A stretch of 7,839 nucleotides of DNA from Pseudomonadota bacterium (lineage in GTDB: Bacteria; Pseudomonadota; Gammaproteobacteria; Burkholderiales; Gallionellaceae). Of this stretch, positions 1-5,875 are shown piece after piece. A model generated the notes under the pieces. It was not told the DNA's origin, ran no database searches, and was given only the letters and a program-made list of their open reading frames with translations. How positions within the stretch are numbered: position 1 is the stretch's first letter; each line of letters opens with the position of its first letter. The position numbers were made by a program, and so were the translations under genes. Where the stretch lies: assembly GCA_021847165.1 (NCBI GenBank), contig JAJZUH010000091.1:1-7839 (forward strand), given 5' to 3'.

Positions 1-39
1 AGTTGCTGCGACCAGGGCAGCAAGTGTGCGAATGTGCAT
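1..39 (-). CDS. fliO: FliO N-terminus, partial (flagellar export gate assembly protein)
   Basis: Only the first 13 codons are inside the window, reading MHIRTLAALVAAT. That is a basic residue followed by a hydrophobic run, as expected for the start of a signal peptide or membrane segment. The ATG is preceded by AAGG (48-51) with an 8-base spacer and lies 13 bases after the fliN stop. FliO is a small membrane protein that helps assemble the FliP/FliQ/FliR export gate, and fliO normally follows fliN directly. The call rests on position, the ribosome binding site and the hydrophobic start. The 13 residues alone would not identify the family. Confidence 0.7.
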   Translation of the reverse strand, partial: MHIRTLAALVAAT

Positions 40-52
40 GATGGATACCTTG

Positions 53-460
53 CTACTTGTTGAGGCGCTGCAGTCGCTCCGACGGCGTGATGATGTCGGT
101 GAGGCGGATGCCCAGCTTGTCGTTCACTACCACCACTTCGCCCTGCGCGATCAGGAAGCCGTTGATCAGCACATCCAGCGGTTCGCCTGCCATGCCGGCC
201 AGCTCAACCACCGAACCCTGTGCCAGCTGCAGCAGGTTCTTGATCGGCATCTTGGTGTGCCCCAGTTCCACCGTGAGCTTGACCGGGATGTCGAGGATCA
301 TGTCCAGGTCGTTGTGCGCAGTCGCGCCGCCGGTGCCGCCGAACTGCTCGAACACATGCGGCTGGACTGCGGCTTGAGTTGCGGCGTCTGCGCTGGTCTG
401 CTCCGCCATGGCGGCGCCCCAATCGTCCGCACTGATTTGTTCTGTGGTTTCTTCAGCCAT
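53..460 (-). CDS. fliN: FliN, flagellar motor switch / C-ring protein
   Basis: FliN forms the base of the cytoplasmic C-ring with FliM, takes part in rotational switching, and docks the FliH-FliI export complex. The 135-residue product has a variable acidic, Ala-rich N-terminus with the DDWGAAMAEQ segment often seen in proteobacterial FliN. A SpoA (FliN/FliM C-terminal) domain covers about residues 50-130: it starts near LDMILDIPVKLTVELG, continues through VVELAGMAGEPLDVLINGF and ends near ITPSERLQRL. I chose the ATG at 460 because a perfect GGAGG lies five bases upstream (466-470). The in-frame ATG at 472 would put that motif inside the gene. With this start the gene overlaps the end of fliM by 8 bases (ATGGCTGA), which suggests translational coupling of two C-ring subunits. 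Length and domain content are normal for the family. Confidence 0.96.
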   Translation of the reverse strand: MAEETTEQISADDWGAAMAEQTSADAATQAAVQPHVFEQFGGTGGATAHNDLDMILDIPVKLTVELGHTKMPIKNLLQLAQGSVVELAGMAGEPLDVLINGFLIAQGEVVVVNDKLGIRLTDIITPSERLQRLNK

Positions 461-1454
461 TTTTTCCTCCATTCAGTGATTCGGCCTGTTCCGTCGCCAG
501 CATCTTCTCCACTTTGAGCGCGTATTGCCCGTTCGAGACGCCATATTTGCATTCCATCACCGGTACGGTGTCGACCAGCACCTGGACGGTGTCGCCGACT
601 TCCAGCGGGATGACATCGCCGGCGCGCATCTTCAGTACGTGTTCCACATTGGTCATGGCGTGGCCGAGCACGGCAGTGAGCTCGATCTCGGCCAGCTGGA
701 TCTGCTTGGACAGCATGTGCAGCCAGCGCTTGTCGGCGATGACGTGGTCGCCTTGCATGGTGCTGTAGAGCAGCTCGCGGATCGGCTCGATCATCGCGTA
801 GGGCATGCAGATGTGGATGGAGCCGCCGACGCCGGTGAATTCCACCTCGAAGGTCGTCACCACCACCACTTCGTTCGGCGTGGCGATATTGGCGAATTGC
901 GGGTTCACTTCCGAGCGGACGAATTCGAAATCCAGCTTCTGCACGGTCTCCCAGGATTTGCCGTAACTCTGGAACACCACATCGAGCAGCTTCTGGATGA
1001 TGCGATGCTCGGTCTGGGTGAACTCGCGGCCTTCGACGCGCGTATGGAAGCGCCCGTCGCCGCCGAACAGGCTGTCCACGACCATGAAGACCAGGTTCGG
1101 ATCGAAGATGAACAGGGCGTTGCCGCGCAACGGTTTGACCTGCACCAGGTTGAGGTTGGCGGGCACCGGCAGGTTGCGGATGAATTCCGAGAACTTCATC
1201 ACCCTGACCGGACCGATCGATATCTCCGAACTGCGGTGGATGAAGTTGTACAACGAGATGCGGAACAACCGTGCGAAACGCTCGTTGATGATCTCCATGG
1301 TGGGCATGCGCCCACGCACGATGCGCTCCTGCGTCGCCATGTTGTAAGGACGCACTCCCCCTTCCGGCGTATCCGATTTCGTTTCTTCGGCTTCGCCGGT
1401 CACGCCTCGCAGCAGCGAGTCGACTTCGTCCTGGGAGAGGAATTCCTTGCTCAT
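453..1454 (-). CDS. fliM: FliM, flagellar motor switch protein
   Basis: FliM is the middle layer of the C-ring. It binds phosphorylated CheY and reverses motor rotation by moving FliG. The 333-residue product matches the usual family length. Residues 6-15 (LSQDEVDSLL) are the conserved CheY-P-binding peptide, followed by a short variable linker. The middle CheC-like domain runs from about residue 45 to 230 and carries GGDG at 131-134, the GGXG motif that contacts FliG. The C-terminal SpoA domain (about 250-320) pairs with FliN. The ATG at 1454 lies 15 bases after the fliL stop and no clear Shine-Dalgarno sequence precedes it. A four-codon ORF in the gap ends just before it, so translation may depend on ribosomes arriving from fliL. 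The end overlaps fliN by 8 bases. The CheY-binding peptide implies chemotactic control, although no che gene lies in this window. Confidence 0.98.
   Translation of the reverse strand: MSKEFLSQDEVDSLLRGVTGEAEETKSDTPEGGVRPYNMATQERIVRGRMPTMEIINERFARLFRISLYNFIHRSSEISIGPVRVMKFSEFIRNLPVPANLNLVQVKPLRGNALFIFDPNLVFMVVDSLFGGDGRFHTRVEGREFTQTEHRIIQKLLDVVFQSYGKSWETVQKLDFEFVRSEVNPQFANIATPNEVVVVTTFEVEFTGVGGSIHICMPYAMIEPIRELLYSTMQGDHVIADKRWLHMLSKQIQLAEIELTAVLGHAMTNVEHVLKMRAGDVIPLEVGDTVQVLVDTVPVMECKYGVSNGQYALKVEKMLATEQAESLNGGKNG
466..470 (-). promoter_or_regulatory. Shine-Dalgarno site of fliN
   Basis: The minus strand reads GGAGG, then five A bases, then ATG at 460. It is the strongest ribosome binding site in the window and lies inside the last codons of fliM. 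It decides the fliN start at 460 over the in-frame ATG at 472, whose own codon abuts the motif. Confidence 0.8.
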
Positions 1455-1469
1455 GGTGTCAGCTCATGC

Positions 1470-2099
1470 TCATTGGATGATGAACGAGGTGAACAGCACA
1501 TCCACCACGCCGGTGGTTTTGGGAGCGACCGGGGCAGGGGCCACCTGCGACGCCGCAACCGGCGCGGAAGCGGCGCTCGAAGCGGCGCTGTCGTGTGCGG
1601 CCTCATGCGCCGGCATGCTGGCGGCGGGCGCAGCCACGCCGAGTACCGCATCGGTTTCAGCGATGATCTCGGCGATCAGCTTCTTCTTGCCATCCACCGT
1701 CTGCAACTCGGAAGGCTTCTTGCTGGAGAGCAGGAACAGCAATTTGCTGCGGATCTCCGGCATCATGGCCTTGATCTTTTCCTCGAGTTCCGGCTGCAGC
1801 ACTTTCAGCGTGATGCCGGCCTGCAGGTATTGATCGCCCTCTTCGCGCTGCAGGTTGACGGTGAAATTCTCTCCCAGCGGGACGAATTTCGCTGCATGCG
1901 GGATTTCTTCCTTCGCGGCTTCAGCATGTCCGTCCGCCGGAGCGTGTCCCCTGGTGAAGAACCAGACCGCGCCGCCAGCGATGGCTGCCAGCAGCAGGAC
2001 GATGCCGATGATCAGCATCTTCTTGCTTTTGGGCGGCGCCGCGACCGGGGTCTCTTCTTTGGCGGCCGGAGCAGCGGATTTGGCGGTGGGTTTGGACAT
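1470..2099 (-). CDS. fliL: FliL, flagellar basal body-associated inner-membrane protein
   Basis: FliL is a single-pass inner-membrane protein that associates with the stator units around the MS-ring and supports torque or stator retention. The 209-residue product has a Lys/Ala/Pro-rich cytoplasmic N-terminus, one membrane helix at about residues 28-49 (MLIIGIVLLLAAIAGGAVWFF) and a periplasmic domain with the family features FTVNL (79-83), YLQAGITLKV (91-100), the PEIRSKLLFLLSS helix (114-126) and KKKLIAEI (138-145). The closing strand VVDVLFTSFIIQ (198-209) is the normal C-terminal end. Residues 154-196 between these parts are an Ala/Pro/Ser-rich stretch, making the protein longer than the approximately 155-residue Escherichia coli FliL. 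AAGGA (2108-2112) lies 8 bases before the ATG. The gene follows fliK after the only sizeable gap in the window. Confidence 0.95.
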   Translation of the reverse strand: MSKPTAKSAAPAAKEETPVAAPPKSKKMLIIGIVLLLAAIAGGAVWFFTRGHAPADGHAEAAKEEIPHAAKFVPLGENFTVNLQREEGDQYLQAGITLKVLQPELEEKIKAMMPEIRSKLLFLLSSKKPSELQTVDGKKKLIAEIIAETDAVLGVAAPAASMPAHEAAHDSAASSAASAPVAASQVAPAPVAPKTTGVVDVLFTSFIIQ

Positions 2100-2107
2100 C
2101 TCGCAAT

Positions 2108-2112
2108 TCCTT
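2108..2112 (-). promoter_or_regulatory. Shine-Dalgarno site of fliL
   Basis: AAGGA on the minus strand lies 8 bases before the fliL ATG at 2099. It supports independent translation initiation for fliL, which is too far from fliK (92 bases) to be directly coupled to it. Confidence 0.65.
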
Positions 2113-2159
2113 TTAGTTGGTTGGCATTATCGTGTTCATCCATCGCCGACCATCCGGGG

Positions 2160-2184
2160 AATAAGGCGGGAAACCGACCTTATT
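2160..2184 (-). other. Intercistronic hairpin between fliK and fliL
   Basis: In the transcript, AATAAGG pairs perfectly with CCTTATT (7 base pairs). Inside, CGG pairs with CCG (3 base pairs) after a single unpaired U, closing on a UUUC tetraloop. The stem begins about 7 bases after the fliK stop. The sequence after it is CCCCGG, not a U-run, so it does not look like an intrinsic terminator. Such elements can mark processing sites or protect the upstream mRNA from 3' exonucleases. The role here is inferred only. Confidence 0.5.
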
Positions 2185-2191
2185 TCGGCTG

Positions 2192-3352
2192 TCAGGCGAA
2201 TGTGTCCACTATACCGTTATGGCGCGAGATTTGGGATACCCGGGTGGCACTATTGGCCGATGGCGATACGGAACGGATGTCGTTGTCGTTCGAGGCGGAT
2301 GCACGTTGCATGCCGGATTGCGACTGGCTCTGGTCGCGTGCGGCCTGGTCGCTGACGGTGGCATTGCCCAGCATGATGCCGTTGTCGGCGAGCATGTCGC
2401 GCAACCTGGGCAGAGCCTGTTCGATCACATCGCGCACCGCGGCATGGGGCGACGTGAACAATGCGGTGGCCTGGTCGCCGCTGACCTTGATCACCACATC
2501 GACCGGTCCCAGTTGCGGCGGGTTGAGATGCAATTCGGCGGTCTGGTCCTTGCCCGAGGACGCTATCCAGGTGACCTTCTGGCTGAATTCGTCGCCCCAC
2601 CTGCTTTGCCCGACCGGGGTGTTGACCGTGGCCTGCACCGGCTGCATGAGAGGCGCGGCGATGCTCGCCGCCGCGTTTTGCAGCGCGGCGGTCGCTGCCG
2701 CATTCGATTGCGCGCCGGCTTGCGCGGAGATCGCATCGTGCATGGCGATATTCGCCGCCGTCTTTTCGGCGGGCTGGCTCAGCGACTCCGTCAACGCTGC
2801 GGCAAAAGAGGATTCCCTGGCCTGGGGGGAGGTGCCGGTGGCGGCAGCGGTTTGCGGCGCGGCGTTCTTCTGTGCGCCGGCAACGACATCGGTTTTCAGC
2901 GTTGCAACGGCGCGTTTGTCCTGCGACGCGCCGGCTGCGAGGGCGGCGGCAGGGTCGGATTGGGAGCCTGCGGGCTTGGTCGCCGTATTGCCTGCGCTGG
3001 TGGTGGTCTGCATGGCTTGCGGCAACAGCGCGGCAAGCATGTCGGTCGGCAGCGTGGAGGTCGCGTCTGCGGCGGGGGCGGCGGTTTTCCTGATGTCCGT
3101 GGTGTCTTTCTTGTTGCTGTCGGCAACGCTCTTCTTGATGTTGGCGGGGTCCGTGCCGAGTTGCGCCAGCGCATCGGCGGGGAGCTTGTCGTCGACCTTG
3201 GCATCTTTCGCGGACGGCGTGCCGATCTGGCGTGCCAGCACGGCGCCGAAAGGCTGGCTGTTCTGTGCGTCGCCGCTCTCGGGCGCATTCGCAGCCTGTT
3301 TGGAGGTGGCCGCGGGTTGCTGTGCATTGATGTTGATGGGCAGGTTGTTCAT
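2192..3352 (-). CDS. fliK: FliK, flagellar hook-length control protein
   Basis: FliK is exported during hook assembly, measures hook length, and switches the export apparatus from hook to filament substrates through FlhB. The 386-residue product has the expected two-part layout. Residues 1 to about 250 are a low-complexity Ala/Thr/Gln-rich secreted arm. The C-terminal Flg_hook domain runs from about residue 252 to 335 and contains the diagnostic ELHLNPPQLGPV (273-284), followed by a VVIKVSGDQATALFTSPHA segment and an amphipathic helix ending in LRDMLADNGI. A polar Ser/Gln-rich tail closes the protein. AGGAG (3361-3365) lies 8 bases before the ATG, which is 17 bases after the fliJ stop. FliK arms diverge quickly, so identification rests on the C-terminal domain and gene position. 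Confidence 0.95.
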   Translation of the reverse strand: MNNLPININAQQPAATSKQAANAPESGDAQNSQPFGAVLARQIGTPSAKDAKVDDKLPADALAQLGTDPANIKKSVADSNKKDTTDIRKTAAPAADATSTLPTDMLAALLPQAMQTTTSAGNTATKPAGSQSDPAAALAAGASQDKRAVATLKTDVVAGAQKNAAPQTAAATGTSPQARESSFAAALTESLSQPAEKTAANIAMHDAISAQAGAQSNAAATAALQNAAASIAAPLMQPVQATVNTPVGQSRWGDEFSQKVTWIASSGKDQTAELHLNPPQLGPVDVVIKVSGDQATALFTSPHAAVRDVIEQALPRLRDMLADNGIMLGNATVSDQAARDQSQSQSGMQRASASNDNDIRSVSPSANSATRVSQISRHNGIVDTFA

Positions 3353-3369
3353 GGCATGCGCTCCTGTGA

Positions 3370-3831
3370 TTAATCGTTGCCGTCTTTATCGGCCGCGCGG
3401 TAGGCGGCGAAACGTCCGGTGTGTTCGTCCTGCGAGCGTTGCTCGCTTTTGGCTTCCTGTTTCTTTTCCGCTTCGGCATGGCGTTGCGCCAGGGTGTCGA
3501 AGGATTTCATCCTGCGCGTCGTGTCCATCAGCTCGCTGCGGCCGTTCTGAACGCCAGCCTGGGTTTTCTCGATCACCGATTTCTGTTGCTGGATGGCCTG
3601 ATCGAGGCGCCCGATGAAATCCTGGAAGTTCTTCATGTCGTCCGGTGCCATGCCGTTCCTGGCGGCTTCCTGGAATCGCAACTGGTAATCCTTGCGGTAC
3701 TGCAGCAGCGCATCCAGCTTTTCCTGGGCAGACTGGTGCTGCTGGTTGAGCTGCCCGAGCTTCCTCGTGGCGGCATCATTCTTCTGTTGCGCCAGATGGA
3801 CCAGGGGTTGCAGTGAGAACGGTTTGATCAT
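3370..3831 (-). CDS. fliJ: FliJ, flagellar export ATPase stalk protein
   Basis: FliJ is the central-stalk subunit of the flagellar type III ATPase. It inserts into the FliI hexamer, contacts FlhA, and helps recycle chaperones. The 153-residue product is close to the usual length of about 147 and is almost entirely heptad-like helix rich in Gln, Lys, Glu and Ala. Features typical of the family are the start MIKPFSLQPLVHLAQQK, the middle segment NFQDFIGRLDQAIQQQ (68-83) and a second long helix through SFDTLAQRHAEAE. It begins 9 bases after the fliI stop with only a weak GGA upstream, so coupling to fliI is likely. Primary sequence is poorly conserved in FliJ, and the neighbouring fliI adds weight. 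Confidence 0.93.
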   Translation of the reverse strand: MIKPFSLQPLVHLAQQKNDAATRKLGQLNQQHQSAQEKLDALLQYRKDYQLRFQEAARNGMAPDDMKNFQDFIGRLDQAIQQQKSVIEKTQAGVQNGRSELMDTTRRMKSFDTLAQRHAEAEKKQEAKSEQRSQDEHTGRFAAYRAADKDGND

Positions 3832-3840
3832 GTTCGTCCA

Positions 3841-5241
3841 TTAACTTTCGTTCGGGAACAAGCTGGAGAACTTGCCCATGCTGGTAGTATAAACCTCCGA
3901 CTCGTACATGCCCTGTTTGAGGAAATGTTCGAAGAAGGGGTACAGCTTGATGGCCTGGTCGAGCAGCGGATCGCTGCCTTGCACGTAAGCGCCCACGCTG
4001 ATCAGGTCGTGGTTGCGCTGGTAATGCGCATACATGTGCTTGAAACGTTGCACTTGCGAAAAGTGCTGCGGGCTGACCAGGTGGTTCATGGCGCGGCTGA
4101 TCGAGGCCTCGATGTCGATGGCCGGGTAATGGCCCTGTTCGGCCAGGCGGCGCGACAGCACGATGTGGCCGTCGAGAATGGCGCGCGCGCTGTCGGCGAT
4201 CGGGTCCTGCTGGTCGTCGCCCTCGGTCAGCACGGTATAGAACGCGGTGATCGAGCCGCCGCCCTCGGCGCCGTTGCCTGCACGCTCTACCAGTTGCGGC
4301 AGTTTGGCGAACACGGAAGGCGGGTAGCCCTTGGTCGCGGGCGGTTCGCCGATGGCCAGCGCGATCTCGCGTTGCGCCATGGCATAACGGGTGAGCGAAT
4401 CCATGATCAGCAGCACGTTCTTGCCCTGGTCGCGGAAATATTCGGCGATGGTGGTGGCGTAGGCCGCGCCCTGCAGGCGCATCAGCGGGCTGGTGTCGGC
4501 GGGGGCGGCGACCACGACCGAACGCTTCAGGCCTTCCTTGCCGAGGATGTCGGTGATGAATTCCTTCACCTCGCGGCCGCGTTCGCCGATCAGGCCGACC
4601 ACGATCACGTCGGCGCTGGTGTAGCGCGCCATCATGCCCAGCAGCACGCTCTTGCCGACGCCGGAACCGGCGAACAGGCCCATGCGCTGGCCGCGGCCGA
4701 CGGTGAGCAGGCTGTTGATGGCGCGCACGCCGACATCCAGCGCTTCCTTGATCGCGGCGCGTTCCAGCGGGTTGATCGGGCGGCTTTGCAGCGGAGCACT
4801 CTTGCTTTCCAGCAGCGGGCCATATTGGTCGAGCGGGCGGCCGGCGCCGTCCAGCACGCGCCCGAGCAGGCATTCCCCGACCGGCAGATGGCGCGCCAGA
4901 TCGGCGGCGCGGCGGCGCGGCTGCTGGCGTGCGCCGATGGCGGCAGGCGCGCGCAGCGGCTCCGCCGGCGTGACGCGGGCGCCGGGAACCAGGCCTTGCA
5001 CGTCGTTTTCCGGCATCAGGAACAGGCGGTCGCCGGCGAAGCCGACCACTTCCGCCTCGATGCGGTTGTTGGGCAATTCGATCCAGCAGGTTCCGCCCAC
5101 GGCCATGCGCAGGCCGACGGCTTCCATCACCAGCCCGGTGACTTTGGTCAGGCGGCCGCTCACTTGCAGCGGGTTGGCCTGCGCCACCATGTCGCGGTTC
5201 AGGCGCAGCACGTTCTGCCAGTTCTGTTGGTGGGGGTTCAT
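3841..5241 (-). CDS. fliI: FliI, flagellum-specific type III export ATPase
   Basis: FliI is the hexameric ATPase at the base of the export apparatus, homologous to the beta subunit of F1-ATPase. It hydrolyses ATP to unload export substrates from chaperones. The 466-residue product shows a Walker A loop AGSGVGKS (191-198), the [10 protein letters not shown] segment (219-228) with the catalytic glutamate, Walker [13 protein letters not shown] (276-287), [18 protein letters not shown] (305-322) and the family end [15 protein letters not shown]. The N-terminal beta-barrel covers about residues 25-95. A basic stretch near residues 101-117 ([11 protein letters not shown]) precedes the catalytic domain. 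The frame stays open 70 codons further upstream, but that part lies inside fliH. I chose the ATG at 5241, preceded by AAGG and 13 bases after the fliH stop. FliH and FliJ, its regulator and stalk, flank it. Confidence 0.98.
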   Translation of the reverse strand: MNPHQQNWQNVLRLNRDMVAQANPLQVSGRLTKVTGLVMEAVGLRMAVGGTCWIELPNNRIEAEVVGFAGDRLFLMPENDVQGLVPGARVTPAEPLRAPAAIGARQQPRRRAADLARHLPVGECLLGRVLDGAGRPLDQYGPLLESKSAPLQSRPINPLERAAIKEALDVGVRAINSLLTVGRGQRMGLFAGSGVGKSVLLGMMARYTSADVIVVGLIGERGREVKEFITDILGKEGLKRSVVVAAPADTSPLMRLQGAAYATTIAEYFRDQGKNVLLIMDSLTRYAMAQREIALAIGEPPATKGYPPSVFAKLPQLVERAGNGAEGGGSITAFYTVLTEGDDQQDPIADSARAILDGHIVLSRRLAEQGHYPAIDIEASISRAMNHLVSPQHFSQVQRFKHMYAHYQRNHDLISVGAYVQGSDPLLDQAIKLYPFFEHFLKQGMYESEVYTTSMGKFSSLFPNES

Positions 5242-5248
5242 TGGAAAA

Positions 5249-5252
5249 CCTT
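5249..5252 (-). promoter_or_regulatory. Shine-Dalgarno site of fliI
   Basis: AAGG lies 7 bases before the ATG at 5241, within the 13-base gap after the fliH stop. It supports this start over the longer in-frame reading that enters fliH. Confidence 0.6.
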
Positions 5253-5254
5253 GT

Positions 5255-5875
5255 TCATTCTTGTACCAGCCATGAGGTGTCTTTTCCCAGTGCGGCGACG
5301 ACATGCTTCCAGCGTGTCTCCAGCGACGCGTCGATCTGGCTGTTGGCGGTCTCGACGCGGGCTCCGCCGCGCTCGATACGGGCATCCTCGAAGATCTTCC
5401 AGCCGGAATGCGCCAATTGTTCGCCCATGCGCTCGCGTACCAGTACGGCATCGTCCGGATGCAATACCAGATGCGCGCCCTGACTGAAATGAGGCAGCGT
5501 GCCGATGGCTTCGCGGATTACGCCGAGCAACAGTTCGGGATTGACCTTGAGCGCCTGATGCAGCATCTGGCGGGCGATGTCCAGGGACAGGTCGAGCAGT
5601 TCGCGTGCGACCTGTTCATCGATATTGCGTTCCAGCGCTCCCAGCAATTCGGCCAGACGCTGGTTCTCCTGCAGGGCTTTCTGCAGGCCTTCCGCGCGGC
5701 CTTCCGCGTGACCTGCCTGGAATCCCTCTTCGCGCGCCTGCCGCTGCATGTCCTCGATTTGCGCGGCGGTCGGCAATTGCACGTCGCCCGGCCGGATAAC
5801 GCGATTGGCCTCGAACGTGGGCAGTTCCCAGCGTTGCCAGGCAGTAAGTTTTTCCGGTGCCACGGTATCAGACAT
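5255..5875 (-). CDS. fliH: FliH, flagellar export ATPase negative regulator
   Basis: FliH binds FliI as a dimer, keeps its ATPase activity in check, and anchors the complex to FliN and FlhA. It is the counterpart of the peripheral stalk of F-type ATPases. In the 206-residue product, residues 11-21 ([11 protein letters not shown]) carry two tryptophans, W13 and W16, resembling the FlhA-docking N-terminus of characterised FliH. Residues 51-63 contain a clean glycine repeat, GxxxGxxxGxxxG (G51, G55, G59, G63), a FliH hallmark, inside a long charged helix. The C-terminal half (about 90-206) is the FliI-binding domain, with [14 protein letters not shown], an [13 protein letters not shown] segment and a [20 protein letters not shown] segment typical of the FliH/HrpE/YscL family. 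The start overlaps the fliG stop by 8 bases (ATGTCTGA). A purine-rich AAGGGGGAAGAAG precedes it. Confidence 0.96.
   Translation of the reverse strand: MSDTVAPEKLTAWQRWELPTFEANRVIRPGDVQLPTAAQIEDMQRQAREEGFQAGHAEGRAEGLQKALQENQRLAELLGALERNIDEQVARELLDLSLDIARQMLHQALKVNPELLLGVIREAIGTLPHFSQGAHLVLHPDDAVLVRERMGEQLAHSGWKIFEDARIERGGARVETANSQIDASLETRWKHVVAALGKDTSWLVQE

Noticed and set aside
461..472. An earlier fliN start at ATG 472
   Set aside because: The codons MEEK are made by the ribosome binding site itself. GGAGG is correctly spaced only for the ATG at 460.
2126..2154. A possible sigma-70 promoter for fliL, with GATAAT as the -10 box at 2126-2131
   Set aside because: No acceptable -35 box occurs at 16-18 bases upstream (GATGGT at 17). 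A lone -10-like hexamer is weak evidence.
2160..2184. The fliK-fliL hairpin as an intrinsic terminator
   Set aside because: The stem is followed by CCCCGG in the transcript direction with no U-run, and fliL lacks a convincing promoter of its own.
2182..2189. GCCGAAAT resembling the sigma-28 -10 element GCCGATAA
   Set aside because: No TAAA-type -35 element lies about 15 bases upstream, and the match overlaps the hairpin arm.
2250..3479. A 409-codon same-strand frame overlapping fliK, starting inside fliJ
   Set aside because: It is extremely Arg-rich, as expected from a shifted reading of GC-rich Ala-coding sequence. The fliK frame contains the Flg_hook motif and a ribosome binding site.
525..3617. 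A 1030-codon open frame on the plus strand, antisense to fliM, fliL, fliK and part of fliJ
   Set aside because: Its translation is rich in His, Arg, Asp and Cys with no family motif. It lies antisense to four genes with clear motifs. High GC at third codon positions removes stops on the opposite strand, so such long shadows are expected.
5242..5451. A 70-codon N-terminal extension of fliI
   Set aside because: It lies wholly inside fliH and gives a non-conserved N-terminus. The ATG at 5241 has AAGG upstream and yields a normal 466-residue FliI.
3925..5487. A 520-codon antisense open frame over fliI and fliH
   Set aside because: The translation is low-complexity, rich in His, Asp, Gln and Arg, and mirrors the codon bias of fliI. 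No ribosome site or recognisable domain was seen.
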